Shown here: piece after piece, positions 21,241-31,928 of the stretch | How positions within the stretch are numbered: the first letter of the stretch is position 1 | Layout of the letters: each line of letters starts with the position of its first letter | Source of the DNA: Paragorgia papillata | Lineage: Eukaryota; Cnidaria; Anthozoa; Scleralcyonacea; Coralliidae | Assembly: GCA_035771165.1 (NCBI GenBank) | Contig: JAWNZC010000003.1 | Span: forward strand, 339,001 to 403,000 | DNA: 64,000 nucleotides | Reading direction: 5' to 3' | Notes under the pieces: generated by a model | Database searches by the model: none | What the model saw: the letters and a program-made list of their open reading frames with translations, nothing else | Told to the model about the DNA's origin: nothing | Made by a program: the position numbers and the translations under genes

Positions 21241-22352
21241 TTGTATGTATATATATATATATATAAAAGATAAAAAACCCAAAAAGCTTTATTTCAAGAG
21301 GGTGACACCTGTACAAATAATTGATAAACTTGTGGCCCTCGATATATGTATGTATATGTATATGTATATATTATATGTATAGAGACTACTAAATGCAATT
21401 GGCCATTATATATATATATTTAACAGTTATACCATGAGCTCGAGTTGTATATGAGCTCATAGCCAACGAGGCGCTTCGCCGAGTTGGCTATTAGTTCGTA
21501 TACAACGAGAGCGAATGGTATAACTGTTTTATTATATAGCCACGCACTGTACAAGAGACAAAATTACAGCGAAATGTTTGAAACAACAAACTTCCGGCAT
21601 AGGCAACTAATACTTCCGCCATGCGTAATGATGCATTCACATAGAGTTTCTCGCTGAGCTGTTCGGTAAACAGCTTCGAAATGTTGTATAAATCTTGCTC
21701 GAGAGGCAAAAATTGTGTTAAGCAGATCAACAAAAAAGATTAAAAGGTAACTTTATGAAGTCAAACCGTGGGTCCGTTGTTTATATTAGCGTTGCTGTCG
21801 TGAAAAAGGTTTTGATTACATGCAAAAATGAAACTGAAACACCTTCGGCAGTGAAACTAAATTACTTAGTTGGTTGTTTTTGAAAAAGAACATGCTTTTT
21901 GCTACTCCAAATGCTTATCTAAATAAAAAAAGTCTCTTTACTGGTAATCTCCTACGAAATGTGTGTTGTAAGCTTGATTTTAACCGTGAGTTTCTTTATT
22001 TGGCAACAAATTAATATCAACCCGTTAATTTAGTCCGGTTTTTCAAGTAAAAAGACGTAATTTTTAGGTGAATTTTACCATTTAACATGCTAAATTGTGT
22101 ATCTGTTAATGTATTTTTACACAATGTTGTTTTTTTATACATTGGTTTGAGGGTGTTGATGTTTTACTGTATAAAAATCCGTCAATTTCAACTCTTTTCG
22201 GCAGTTTAAAAAAACATGCCGCCATCTTGTTTTTTCTCTACTAGTAGGATATGAGCTGATAGCCTGGTAGCAGGGAACCAATCAGATTACGCAAAAGCTC
22301 ATATCCGATAGCATGCTATATAATAAATATATATATATATATATATATATAC
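21241..22352. other. Non-coding spacer with TA tracts and inverted TATATAGC ends
   Basis: No gene seen. (TA)n tracts lie at 21245-21265 and 22326-22352. The stretch from about 21534 (ATTATATAGCCACGC) to 22325 (GCATGCTATATAAT) has inverted TTATATAGC ends, and palindromic GAGCTCATAGCC / GGATATGAGCT motifs occur near both sides. It may be a non-autonomous DNA transposon; the support is weak. Confidence 0.35.
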
Positions 22353-23334
22353 TATAAGTGGGCTTACCTCAAATGTTGATGGTCGCTACTGTCAGTTTCA
22401 CGCTGGGCGATCTTCAGGCGGCTGAAGATTTTCGATTTGGCGCTGTCTTAAATAGGTTGAGTTGCTTACGTCATTGCTAATGGGTGTGTGGGTTGATGGC
22501 ACGCATCTGGGTGTGTGGGTTGATGGCGGTGGGTGTGTGGGTTGATGGCGGTGTGTGTCGATGGTGCGCTACCTACATTCCTACCCTTGTTCTTGCCTAC
22601 CCCTACGTTCTTTATCTTAAACTTGTTTTTGTGCCGACATGTTGAAAGGATTTCTGATTTTTTGTTAAGTAAAGTGGGTTTTTCGGATTTCATAATACAA
22701 AGTTTTCTCCCAAACATAAATTACATCGGTTAGACCCCCCTGAGTATGCTGCTGACCGTTTTAAAATTGACCAATTAATGTTAAAATTTTGTTTTTTGTT
22801 TTTCAAATTCCATATGTGTTTGGAGAGTTCGGTGAATATTTTTTGTGTTGAAAAGACTTAGTGTGGTTTTTGTATCGCTCCTTAAAACTGTTTGCTGTCA
22901 TGCCTATGTAATGCTTAGTGTCATTAGTGTTGTTTGTCGAAATAGTTGCTTTATATATGATGTTGTTTGTCAAACATTGCCCACCGAGTGGGCATTGATC
23001 TTTATTTCTGCAGTTACAACCACTTGTGCTATTGTTTTTTCCTTCATTTTTCCTGAGAATGTGTGTTGTGTTTCGTTATTGTGGATTTAATGTTGTTCAT
23101 GCAGGTATAACTAACTTTTACTGTGTTTCTGTTGAAAATCTTGTGTAGCTTTTGTGGTGGGAAATGTTTGTCAATTAAGTTTAAGAAACATCGTCCTATG
23201 TGTGTTCTAACGTTCTTGCTGTATGGTGGGTTAAACCAAATTATGTTTCTATGTCGCTTCCTACGTGGTTGGCTTGTTTCCTCATTGGTTTGCGTGTATA
23301 CTAATTGTTGGTTAAAATTGCTGTGGTGTAATGC
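22352..23334 (-). mobile_element. PLE-C copy 1, 3' half
   Basis: Minus-strand PLE from the thumb region (NALHHSNFNQQ, IIWFNPPYSKNV) through the Cys linker and a frameshifted GIY-YIG domain to the tail and hammerhead, ending beside a (TA)n tract. The tail (22466-22717) encodes KKSEILSTCRHKNKF and a short HPHTHRHQPTHP-type repeat from the duplicated CACACCCA motif. It is joined head to head at 23334 to a 5' RT fragment. Confidence 0.85.
22383..22421 (-). ncRNA. Minimal type I hammerhead ribozyme (PLE-C copy 1)
   Basis: On the minus strand: CTGAAGA (22411-22417), helix II CGC/GCG, GAA, helix III ACT/AGT, predicted cleavage after the A complementary to T22387, helix I CGC/GCG. Same form as at 10094 and 30124. 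Confidence 0.75.
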
Positions 23335-23437
23335 GGATAAAACTAGAAATATTTACGAAACAGCACCAGACACATACAATAAGCTTTTGCATGATAACAT
23401 AACAAAAACATACAAGCATGGATCAGAGGACACAGTA
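23333..23437 (+). mobile_element. PLE-C copy 2, short 5' RT fragment
   Basis: Encodes ADKTRNIYETAPDTYNKLL and KTYKHGSEDT in the plus direction, then stops. The segment 23438-23489 that follows is not recognisable PLE sequence. The head-to-head junction with copy 1 is the same sequence as that at 24655. Confidence 0.85.
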
Positions 23438-23489
23438 AATACATTTTTAAGACCAAACCGGGACCAGTTGCGAAAAATGCAACAAATGC

Positions 23490-24655
23490 AAACATCGTCC
23501 TATGTGTGTTCTAACGTTCTTGCTGTATGGTGGGTTAAACCAAATGATGTTTCTATGTCGCTTCCTACGTGGTTGGCTTGTTTCCTCATTGGCTTGCGTG
23601 TATACTAATTGTTGGTTAAAATTGCTGTGGTGTAATGCGTTTTGGTATGTGGGTGCAGACACCTGGAATGTTGTGTAGTTTGACGAAAGGAGTGAAATGC
23701 GCTTATTTATGGATGTTGGGAGTTGTTTTAAAATACTAGGTGGGTGGTTTGAATGCTTGTTAACATAAAGCGCTTTCATTGGGCTTCGTATAGGGTTTGT
23801 ATGTTCCATTTTCTAAGTGAAATGTTGCATCTAGAAAGTTTGTTACATGTATATTTGCTTGGGCTGTGATTTTAAGTCCAAATTCTTCGAAAATTTTATG
23901 TAGGTCTTTTCTTGCTTTGTCTGCCAATCTGCTGGTTTCGTTCTTTAAAATTGCTAATCCGTCATCTCTATAAAGGCCAATGTTTTCTTTGGCAAACTTG
24001 TTTTTAAGGTTGCTAAGTATGAAAAGGCCGTCATAGCTGCCCATTGTTACATCAAATAAGTTTTGACTGTCCTTTTTAATCCATGTTTTTTCTCGGTTGA
24101 AAAGTAGTGATTTTCGTGCGTGTTTAACAATGGAAATGTCTTGCGTGTTTATTTTTGTCAAATTTGCGGCCCATGATAGAGCTCGGTCTAAAAGGTCTTC
24201 CGAAATTGATGGGCAAAAGTCGACAATATCAAATGAAATAAAAGTGTGTTTGTTTTTTCGCTGATGTTTTTAAACCATTCAATTACTTTTTGTGTGTTTC
24301 TCCATTGGTTTACCTGTGTGATTTGTCTTAAATCTGAATTTGTTTTGTCAAGAATAGTTTTACTAAGTTTTCCTGCTTCGCTTTTAGCTGGGTTTATCAA
24401 TCGGCATGTTGGGTTGTTTTCGAAATTTTCCTTGTGGCCTTTGAGTGAAATAAAAGCTTCGCGCTTTGTAGTTTGTTGATTTTGTCACTTATACGAAGTT
24501 TGGTGGCGATATGTTTTAGTTCTTCATCAATTTCTTTTACTGTGTCGGTGTGTCCTCTGATCCATGCTTGTATGTTTTTGTTATGTTATCATGCAAAAGC
24601 TTATTGTATGTGTCTGGTGCTGTTTCGTAAATATTTCTAGTTTTATCCGCATTAC
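23490..24655 (-). pseudogene. PLE-C copy 3, RT region, frameshifted
   Basis: Minus-strand RT reading from ADKTRNIYETAPDTYNKLL (about 24650) to NVRTHIGR (about 23490). It crosses frames near 24540, 24460, 24200 and 23780. Catalytic GLYRDDGLAIL is present, but motif B reads GSYDG-GLFIL, lacking seven residues found in PLE-B (AEVCELV). Non-functional. It ends at a 52-bp filler before copy 2. Confidence 0.85.
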
Positions 24656-24741
24656 ACCACAGCAATTTTAACCAACAATTAGCATACATGCAAGCCAATG
24701 AGGAAACAAGCCAACCACGTAGGAAGTGACATAGAAACATC
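24655..24741 (+). mobile_element. PLE-C copy 4, left arm (split by DIRS)
   Basis: Plus-strand thumb-region fragment (ALHHSNFNQQ to the RNII codons). The sequence continues at 29325 on the other side of the DIRS insertion, where TGGTTTAACCC completes IIWFNPP. Confidence 0.85.
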
Positions 24742-25004
24742 ATTTGCTTTCTAATTCACTTCGTTCAAACGAATGGAAATTATTTTCCCCTTAAATACTC
24801 GTAAACAACTTACAACAACGACAGGTTATGGTTGGATTTGCTTGCAGATCCCGTAACAGTTTATTTTTCCCCACTTTATTATATTTACATTGGTGTTCTG
24901 ACATTTGCCGTTAACATCGCAGAGGCTTAAGTACAGCATTCTGGAGTAGAAAATACAAAAGTATTTTGTTTGGTTTTTTAATTTTATAATGCTAGTTTTT
25001 CTGT

Positions 25005-26026
25005 TTAAAGACCTAAATAATTGGAAACTTCCAATCTTCTTTTCAAGCTTTCGTGTACATACATATCTTTTGCAGTATCCGTTTTCCAGCGACCATGTAT
25101 TTTTAACAACCTTTCAGATATTACATTCTTGCTGTTGGCCATGACTGATGTTATGCCACCTGATCGCAAACTGTGTAACCCCCGTATTCTTTGGCATCGT
25201 AACCAAGCTGGGTCAACGTATCTTTAAATATTTCTCTGCACCTGGTGTAGGAAAGTGCGCTTTTTCTTAGAGAGTAGGTAGAGCTGCTCCTGTGGAAAAC
25301 TAGAGGACGAAAAAGTGTTACGGAACTATCTCGTTGTATCTTTGCTGCGTCTATGTATTTCAACAGTATACCGACGGGACAGTACTTGGTACCAATCTTC
25401 CGAATATATACGTGATTTCCTTCGTGGTAAACGTCTGTTTTACTTCTTGGCACCAAACTTTTTATGTACTCATCGTGAAACTCTATATTCTTAGGTTTAA
25501 TATCTCGTAATTCATTATAACGAAAAAATCCTGCAAACCCTAAAGCACAGAATGCAGCTATCCTTAAAGCTTTCACGCAAACGGTATTTGAGGCAAACTT
25601 GTCTACAATATCTTTTAAAATATCGGACGTCAACGGCTTTTTCTTTCTAATTGGTTTGGATTTGCTGCGTTTGACAGATTCTATGATGTTCTTACAGAAA
25701 GCATTATCGAGAGGATTGGGACCCTGATAGGGGACAAATGAGTGAAACCATTTTAGGGCAGCACTAGCCACATTCACAGAAGAGCTAGAGCTGGATGTCT
25801 GTGATAACGAAAACAAATAAAGTGAAACAACAGAAACATGAAAAGGAAGGTGTAAAGGAACAAGGTTATCCTTGCACCACGCAAAAAATTTTCGAATTAC
25901 ACGCAAGTATTGCTTGATTGTGGAATCCGCACGCGATTTGAGTATGGCCTCAATCATACTTTCCAAATTTTGGTGAATAATGGCAGGTGTTTCTTCCCAG
26001 GATTTACTTGAACACACAACCTGCAA
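25005..26026 (-). pseudogene. DIRS tyrosine recombinase, one frameshift
   Basis: The N-terminal SAM-like core-binding region (STIKQYLRVIRKFFAWCK) is followed by the catalytic domain. The domain shows GFFRYNELRDI (first Arg), then after a one-base insertion near 25195 HSLRSGGITS (His-x-x-Arg), HGRWKTDTAKDMYVHES (His/Trp and the Tyr nucleophile) and a TAA at 25005-25007. All catalytic residues of the family are present across the two frames. It would integrate the circular DNA intermediate by strand exchange. Confidence 0.9.
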
Positions 26027-26510
26027 GTAGATGAACTAAGTTAGCGAAGCCATACCAAATTAGACCCAAGATGTTTCGAACCGACATCCCTACACAATAC
26101 ATTGCACAGTAAACTCTAAATACACTTTTCGTTGGCATATTTATGGCACAAAATCATCGACATAAGATATAATACTAATCCACACGTTCTACTGAATTAT
26201 TACGTGTTCAAACACATTGACTATATAGGATACTGAAACGGTTGTCCATGCTAGGCGGTATTTTGTATATTTCTGTTATGAGTGCTCTCTGCATAGTCTA
26301 CAAATTACTACCAGTGCTGTTTCTTTGTATGTTCCATCTCTTACGGCCAGTGCCGGTTCATTACACTTGATTCTGTTAGTACAGTTCAGTTATAAGACAA
26401 AATATCTCAATTTACATGCCAACTCCAATTTCGTAAATTCTTTCCTCTTTAAAATCCATCCGAAACACGATTATTTCCCCTTTGAAACGCTGGGATCCGA
26501 ATAAGGAATT

Positions 26511-28138
26511 TTAATTTCGGCCATGTTTTAGAACATCCTTCCCTTCAAAGACCTTGTTGTCTAGAACGAACCTACGAAATTTAGATGCGATGACGGGCCA
26601 AAAACTGGCAGATGGCCATAACGGCACAACTATTGTAACTGCTGCACGTTGATGCCATAAATAATGGAGTACTCTGGAAATAATTGGAATAGGGGGAACT
26701 ATCAAGCAGTTCCCATCTTTTAGGGCTTGGAAGAAGAAATCTACACCTGCTGTATTAGGGTTCCAAAATCTAGAGAAAAACCGCGGTAATTTACAGTTAT
26801 AGTAATTCGCGAAGCAGTCAACGGTGTCAGGCCCCCATAGTTTTTCAAGGTATGTAAAGAGCTCCACTGTGATTTGCCAACCATCCGGGTCAATTATGCG
26901 ACTTAAATAATCGGCTCGTGTATTCTGCTCTCGAGGAATCCACTGTATGTCAAGGCTGATGCCATCTTTCAAACAGATAGCAAAAATATTAATAGCCATC
27001 TGGTGTAAATCTAATTTCATACTTCCAATTTCAACTATTTTTGCCGCACTTTGATTGTCCGTAAACCATTTAACGTGACAGCCCTTTAGCAAAGGCGCAA
27101 GCGATTCTAATGAATACTCAATTACCGCCAATTCCCTCCAAGGAGAACTTTTAATACACTCGTGATAATCCCACATTTTGTGGCATTCAAATTCTCCATT
27201 TCGTGTAATCACAGAACAAAAAAAACAATTTTTCTCGTTAATTTTTGACAGGTTTTCTTGCCAAAAAAACAGTTCTTGCTTACAGAACTTGTCTAGGACA
27301 AATTCATTGTCCCAACCTTCAGAAGCAGCTACAGTCATACTGCTGTGCCTAGTCATAATTCTAGAAACATTGCCGATGACCGAACCCTGAGGGGCTGTCG
27401 ATAAACCGAAAGGGAGCACCGTAAACACGTAAAATCGCACGGTAGTGGAAGCATTATCCCGCCATGAAAATCCTAAATAAGTCTGATGATCTTCGAAGAT
27501 GTCCATATGATGGAACCACTTTTTAAGTCAAAATTAATCATATAAGCATCTCTCTCAAAATAAGATAACGCCGTTTTCCAGTCTTCGTATTTCACCCTCT
27601 TTTTGTTTAAGGATTTATTTACGTGTCTCAAATCTAGAATTAACCTTTTCTTTCCATTAGATTGAACCGAAACTGACAGGGGATTAACGACACACGGTAT
27701 TTCTGTAGTCTCACGAACACGGCCGGATTTGAAGAGATCTTGAATAGCTTCCCCAACAAAATCTCTATACGTCTCCGCTGATTTGTTATTTCGTAACTAT
27801 ATTCTCTCCGGAAGTTCTGCAAATGGGAGTTTATAGCCTTCGGCAAGCGTGTCTAGAATAAATATGTTTGTTCCAATCGACTCCCAAAATTGCAGGTTTT
27901 TCTTAAGATTTCCCTTTACACTCGTATGTACCCCGTCTTCAAACTCAAATTTCTCTACGAAGTTATGTACCTGTATTATTTCGTCAACGTCTTTCGTCAG
28001 TGGGCCCTCGGCTTGGTCCTGCGCTGTAAATGTGACTGTTTTGTCGATTGTAATTGATGTTTCCCTGCCACTGCACTCTGCAGTCTCTGGCCCAGTGGCC
28101 AAATTTATTGCAACGGAAGCATCTGTTTCGTTCTCCAC
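26511..28138 (-). pseudogene. DIRS RT-RNase H, RT core deleted
   Basis: Begins with the conserved DIRS entry block (GNLKKNLQFWESIGTN, GYKLPFAELPERI). The early RT blocks (RLILDLRHVNKSLNKKRVKY, INFDLKSG) are read across frames, and VFTVLPFGLSTAP follows. The YxDD region is absent: the reading passes from GLSTAP directly to QGSVIGNVSRIM. The RNase H part is well kept: WRELAVIEYSLESL (Glu), VKWFTDNQSA (Asp), NTRADYLSR (Asp). A frameshift near 27515 and an earlier one near 27800 break the ORF. RT activity is impossible in this copy. Confidence 0.88.
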
Positions 28139-28242
28139 GAGTTTCCGTACGGCCTAAAGTAAATTAAATCGGCGGTGGCATTCGTAACATGATAAACTCC
28201 AATATTCGGGGTAAAGAAAAAGGGGGGTGGGGGGGGGGGGTA

Positions 28243-28540
28243 ACATCTGAATCGGACATTGCTGTTCAGTTATGCACTGTTACTGGGATTGCGAACGAGA
28301 AGGAAATAGGTGCGGCTCTCTCTCATATTTATAGCTTTGAAAGCCTATATAGTATTCCCTGGGGGAAGGTTCTTGTGCTACAGCACAATGCAACTATTTA
28401 CTCTGCATACCAGCGGAAAATACATTTGCTTTCTAATTCACTTCGTTCAAACGAATGTAAATTATTTTCCCCTTAAATACTCGTAAACAATTTACAACAA
28501 CGACAGGTTATGGTTGGATTCGCTTGCAGATCCCAACCAT
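28243..28540 (-). repeat. Internal B-A junction of DIRS terminal blocks
   Basis: 28424-28540 matches 24742-24860 and 28243-28427 matches 29140-29324, with only a few differences. In minus orientation B is directly followed by A. This is the junction expected either of a circular DIRS intermediate or of two head-to-tail copies. Block B holds a small palindrome (TTCGTT...AACGAA). Block A ends inside the first six gag codons of copy 2 (MSDSDV) before a G-rich deletion point. Confidence 0.88.
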
Positions 28541-28547
28541 GAGAAAT

Positions 28548-29156
28548 TCACAAAGTAAAATCATGCGAGTATAACGCCCTACCTCGAAAAAACTGTTGGT
28601 CGGAAACCTTGTGTCTCTTTTCATCAGTCTTCTTGTATAACTCCGTCTGCTTTCGTTTTCTACTAGCGGCTTCCCTCGCCTTCTTTATCCTTTTCTCATC
28701 TTCCGACCCTGATGCTAATTCATCAGATTCGTATTCTTCCACGACTTGCCATCCATCTTTGTATTTGTCAGTGATCCTGATAAGCTTTTGCCTTTTACGG
28801 ATAAGCCCTCTTCCTTCTTTCACCAAGTGGCGAATGGTCACACTTTCCCGGGATTGTTGATTTTTTCGTTGGATGTTCTCTAGGATAGAATCGATTTCAG
28901 CATTCACCTCAAATTGTTTTTGGTTACCCTTGTGTTTCAACTTTACGACTTCTTTATCCATCTTGGTCTTCAAGTCTAGCTCTCTTCCTTTCTCATCTAA
29001 CTTGTCGTCAAGGTAATTCCTAAACATTGTGAAGACTTCATCGACGCCTGTCTTGGACGTACTTTTGCTAGGCGCTGAACTTTCAGTTTTATCTTGCTTT
29101 GAAAATTCTCTCCTTTCACGCTTTTCTTGATCACTGTCAACATCTGAATCGGACAT
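28548..29156 (-). CDS. DIRS gag-like ORF1
   Basis: Open 202-codon frame with ATG at 29156 (MSDSDVDSDQEKRERR). The protein is highly charged, with a central predicted coiled-coil (VDEVFTMFRNYLDDKLDEKG, VNAEIDSILENIQRKNQQ) and a basic C-terminus (KYKDGWQVVEEYESDELASG, ASRKRKQTELYKK). No zinc knuckle is seen. DIRS gag proteins are poorly conserved; position at the 5' end of the element and the KDGWQVVxEYxxDELAxxSEDEK pattern support the call. It probably packages RNA. The frame is open but the pol genes of its own copy are deleted. Confidence 0.8.
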   Translation of the reverse strand: MSDSDVDSDQEKRERREFSKQDKTESSAPSKSTSKTGVDEVFTMFRNYLDDKLDEKGRELDLKTKMDKEVVKLKHKGNQKQFEVNAEIDSILENIQRKNQQSRESVTIRHLVKEGRGLIRKRQKLIRITDKYKDGWQVVEEYESDELASGSEDEKRIKKAREAASRKRKQTELYKKTDEKRHKVSDQQFFRGRALYSHDFTL

Positions 29157-29324
29157 TGCTGTTCAGTTATGCACTGTTTCTGGGATTGCGAACGAGAAGG
29201 AAATAGGTGCGGCTCTCTCTCATATTTATAGCTCTGAAACCCTATATAGTATTCCCTGGGGGAAGGTTCTTGTGCTACAGCACAATGCAACTATTTACTC
29301 TGCATACCAGCGGAAAATACATTT

Positions 29325-30230
29325 GGTTTAACCCACCATACAGCAAGAACGTTAGAACACACATAGGACGATGTTTCTTAAACTTAATTGACAAACATTT
29401 CCCACCACACAACAAGCTACGCAAGATTTTCAACAGAAACACAGTAAAAGTTAGTTATAGCTGCATGAACAACATTAAATCCACAATCACGAAACACAAC
29501 ACACACATTCTCAGGAAAAATGAAGTAAAAAACAATAGCACAAGTGGTTGTAACTGCAGAAATAAAGATCAATGCCCACTCGGTGGGCAATGTTTGACAA
29601 ACAACATCATATATAAAGCAACTATTTCGGCAAACAACACTAATGACACTAAGCATTACATAGGCATGACAGCAAACAGTTTTAAGGAGTGGATACAGAA
29701 ACCGCACCAAATATTTTCAACACAAAAAATATTCAAACGAAACCGAACACATATGGAATTTGAAAAACAAAAAACAAAATTTTAACATTAATTGGTCAAT
29801 TTTAAAACGGTCAGCAGCATACTCAGGGGGGTATAACTGATGTAATTCATGTTTGGAAGAAAAACTTTGTATTATGAAATCCGAAAACCCACTTTACTTA
29901 ACAAAAAATCAGAAATCCCTTCAACATGTCGCCACAAAAACAAGTTTAAGATAAAGAACGTAGGTGTAGGCAAGAACAAAGGTAGGAATGTAGGTAGCGC
30001 ACCATCGACACACACACTGCCATCAACCCACACACCCAGAAGCGTGCCATCAACCCACACACCCATTAGCAATGACGTAAGCAACTTAACCTATTTAAGA
30101 CAGCACCGAATCGAAAATCTTCAGCCGCCTGAAGATCGCCCAGCGTGAAACTGACAGTAGCGACCATCAACATTTGAGGTAAGCCCACTTATAGTATATT
30201 CGCTCTATCTTTACGGTATTGAGCACTTTT
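29325..30230 (+). mobile_element. PLE-C copy 4, right arm to the 3' end
   Basis: Resumes after the DIRS element: thumb NVRTHIGR, Cys linker (CNCRNKDQCPLGGQC), GIY-YIG start (KHYIGMTANSFKE). The frame breaks after about 29700, and a TGA precedes CNSCLEEKL where copy 1 reads CGA, another probable CpG decay. The tail repeats a HTP-rich motif and finishes in the terminal sequence with the hammerhead at 30124. Confidence 0.88.
30124..30162 (+). ncRNA. Minimal type I hammerhead ribozyme (PLE-C)
   Basis: Same sequence as 10094-10132: CTGAAGA, helix II CGC/GCG with loop CCA, GAA, helix III ACT/AGT. Predicted cleavage after A30158. Confidence 0.75.
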
Positions 30231-30569
30231 CGACATTTCGCGAACAACACTTTGTTTGTTTGAATATAATCGCACCTGTATACTACAGTTGTGCACTTTC
30301 GTTTGCGTATAAACCATACCTTAAGTTAGGATGATAAAATTTCGATTCGATTATTCGCTAAAGAACATTCCGATACCATCACAAGATGCTTATTTGAGAA
30401 ACATGATAGAAAAAACTGAAAGTGTAATCAGGCGCATGAGATGGAAAGCCTACTTTTCCCTTTTTCGTGAACAAAACATACGTGAAAACAATCCTTTCGG
30501 ACTTCCTTCAAATAAAGCACCGCCAACAATTATAGATATGAAACCTTTCGAGGAAGTCTTAACGCGTTG
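30124..30569 (+). mobile_element. PLE-C copy 5, 5' end only
   Basis: Starts from the shared terminal sequence, then ATG 30331 (MIKFRFDYSLKNIPIPSQDA) and about 79 codons to FEEVLTR, where an unrelated sequence truncates it. It is a head-to-tail neighbour of copy 4 sharing one terminal block. Confidence 0.85.
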
Positions 30570-30814
30570 ATATTAAAAATCGAAAAGATTAAAATTCGAA
30601 CTTGTTTTCACTAAGTTATAGGCTTATAGCGGCTTGAAGATCGGAAATTTCAACTTTTTACGGCAACAAAATTTTTCAAACCGCGAAAGTCGAAAACTGG
30701 TAACTAATACGTCACAATAGTAATCAACATCTCAGATTCCTAAACAACGAACAGTAAATAGTACCAGTTGGTGTGATTTATCTGGTGTTTTGAGCTAATA
30801 TTATAACGCTCAAA

Positions 30815-31574
30815 ATGTCCTCATCGAGTTCAGACACGGAGAATGAAAGTTACCAAACTGACAACTCTGATTGGAACTATATTCCTGGGCCGTATACAAA
30901 TACAATCAACGACCCAACTGAAGTAGAGGGAACTGTGGGGGAAGTGACGGCAATGGACGATCGTGAACCAGAGGTTGGTCCATATGCTAATGAACCAGTT
31001 GCTGAATACAGCGGAAAAAAGAAAAGTTACGACGAGCGTCTGAAGAAACTGCAAAGACTCGATGGGACAGAAGAAGTGTGTAAATGGTGAGTACTTGACG
31101 ATGTTGTTGTTGTGCGTGTCGTGAAGTACGTTTGTTTGTCTTGTTTGTGTTTTATTCCATTGTGTACTTTCATGTTTGCTGTGAAATTTCAGGTGTTAAT
31201 GTGGCAACTGTGGCGTTCAGCTTCTCCACAACGCTAAAGGGTGTCAGTGTTGTTTGGAAATCGAGGAGTGTAGGACATGTTTGAAGAGTGAGCTTGTTCT
31301 ACAAGAAGTTGAGAACCCACCATCATGCATAACAAACCACCCTTGTTCCTACACTGTATGTCTGGACAAGTGGTCGCTTCGTTTAACGGCAACAAAATTG
31401 CATACGAGACAGAAGCAAGGATACCGCCAAACGAGCACAGAAGATAGGCACGTGAAACTTATATTAGAACCACGTAAAGCACGTTTAAGGTGGCTCCATA
31501 GAGTTTCTAGAAAAATTGAAAATACAAGTTTGGAAGTCCAAAACACGTGCATAAACAATTCGGAAAAAGAATAG
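30815..31574 (+). pseudogene. P2X7-intracellular-type zinc-domain protein, two exons
   Basis: Exon 1 (30815-31086) begins MSSSSSDTENESYQTDNSDW and ends EEVCKW at a TGGTGAGT donor. Exon 2 starts after TTTCAG at 31193. The joined frame reads KWC-stop-CGNCGVQL, AKGCQCCLEIEECRTC, CSYTVCLDKWSLRLTATK. The pattern 'W C.CG.C......C.CC.EI..C........C...H......CLDKW.L' is the cysteine-rich intracellular (ballast) domain of P2X7, which occurs alone in many invertebrate proteins. The TAA at 31197-31199 is in frame immediately after the splice, so this copy is probably dead. The last part (RWLHRVSRKIE) is recognisable but ends early at 31574. Origin, host gene or TE passenger, is open. Confidence 0.7.
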
Positions 31575-31750
31575 AACTAAATGTTATGCATAGTTAAATA
31601 GCCTGACAATAAAAAACTGTTACCAAATAAATAGCAACAGTTGTTGCTATGGCAACAATGACGTTTCAAAATGGCTGCCAATTACCCTTCAAACTAATTT
31701 AATTCGAAAAAAACTTTGGTGACCCCCAATTTTTTTTCATTAAAACTTTT

Positions 31751-31875
31751 CCCGTTTAGGGTGAAACCTCTGGTAGCGAAGACTTTAAGGTAAAACTATA
31801 CTTTATACTTTGTATTTTGCTCTATCTATATATGGTATTGAGCACTCTCTAACATTTCGTGAACCATAACTCACT

Positions 31876-31902
<27 letters not shown>
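31751..31902 (+). mobile_element. PLE-B terminal fragment plus (TA)n
   Basis: Matches the PLE-B leader from within the hammerhead (CCCGTTTAGGG onward), lacking CTGATGA, so the ribozyme is truncated. It runs to ACTCACTTATA and passes directly into a (TA)n tract. Confidence 0.85.
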
Positions 31903-31906
<4 letters not shown>

Positions 31907-31928
31907 TATGATTTACGACTCTTACTCT

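Larger units (their letters stand above)
24742..29324 (-). mobile_element. DIRS-like tyrosine-recombinase retrotransposon, two tandem partial copies
   Basis: Minus-strand order: terminal block A (29324-29140), gag-like ORF (29156-28548), terminal block B (28540-28424), block A again (28427-28243), RT-RNase H (28138-26511), tyrosine recombinase (26026-25005), block B again (24860-24742). The outer borders and the internal B-A joint all share ATTT (24742-24745, 28424-28427, 29321-29324). The interrupted PLE also has a single ATTT at this point, so there is no ordinary target duplication. This fits recombinase-mediated insertion. Copy 1 has lost RT-recombinase; copy 2 has lost nearly all of gag. 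Confidence 0.88.
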
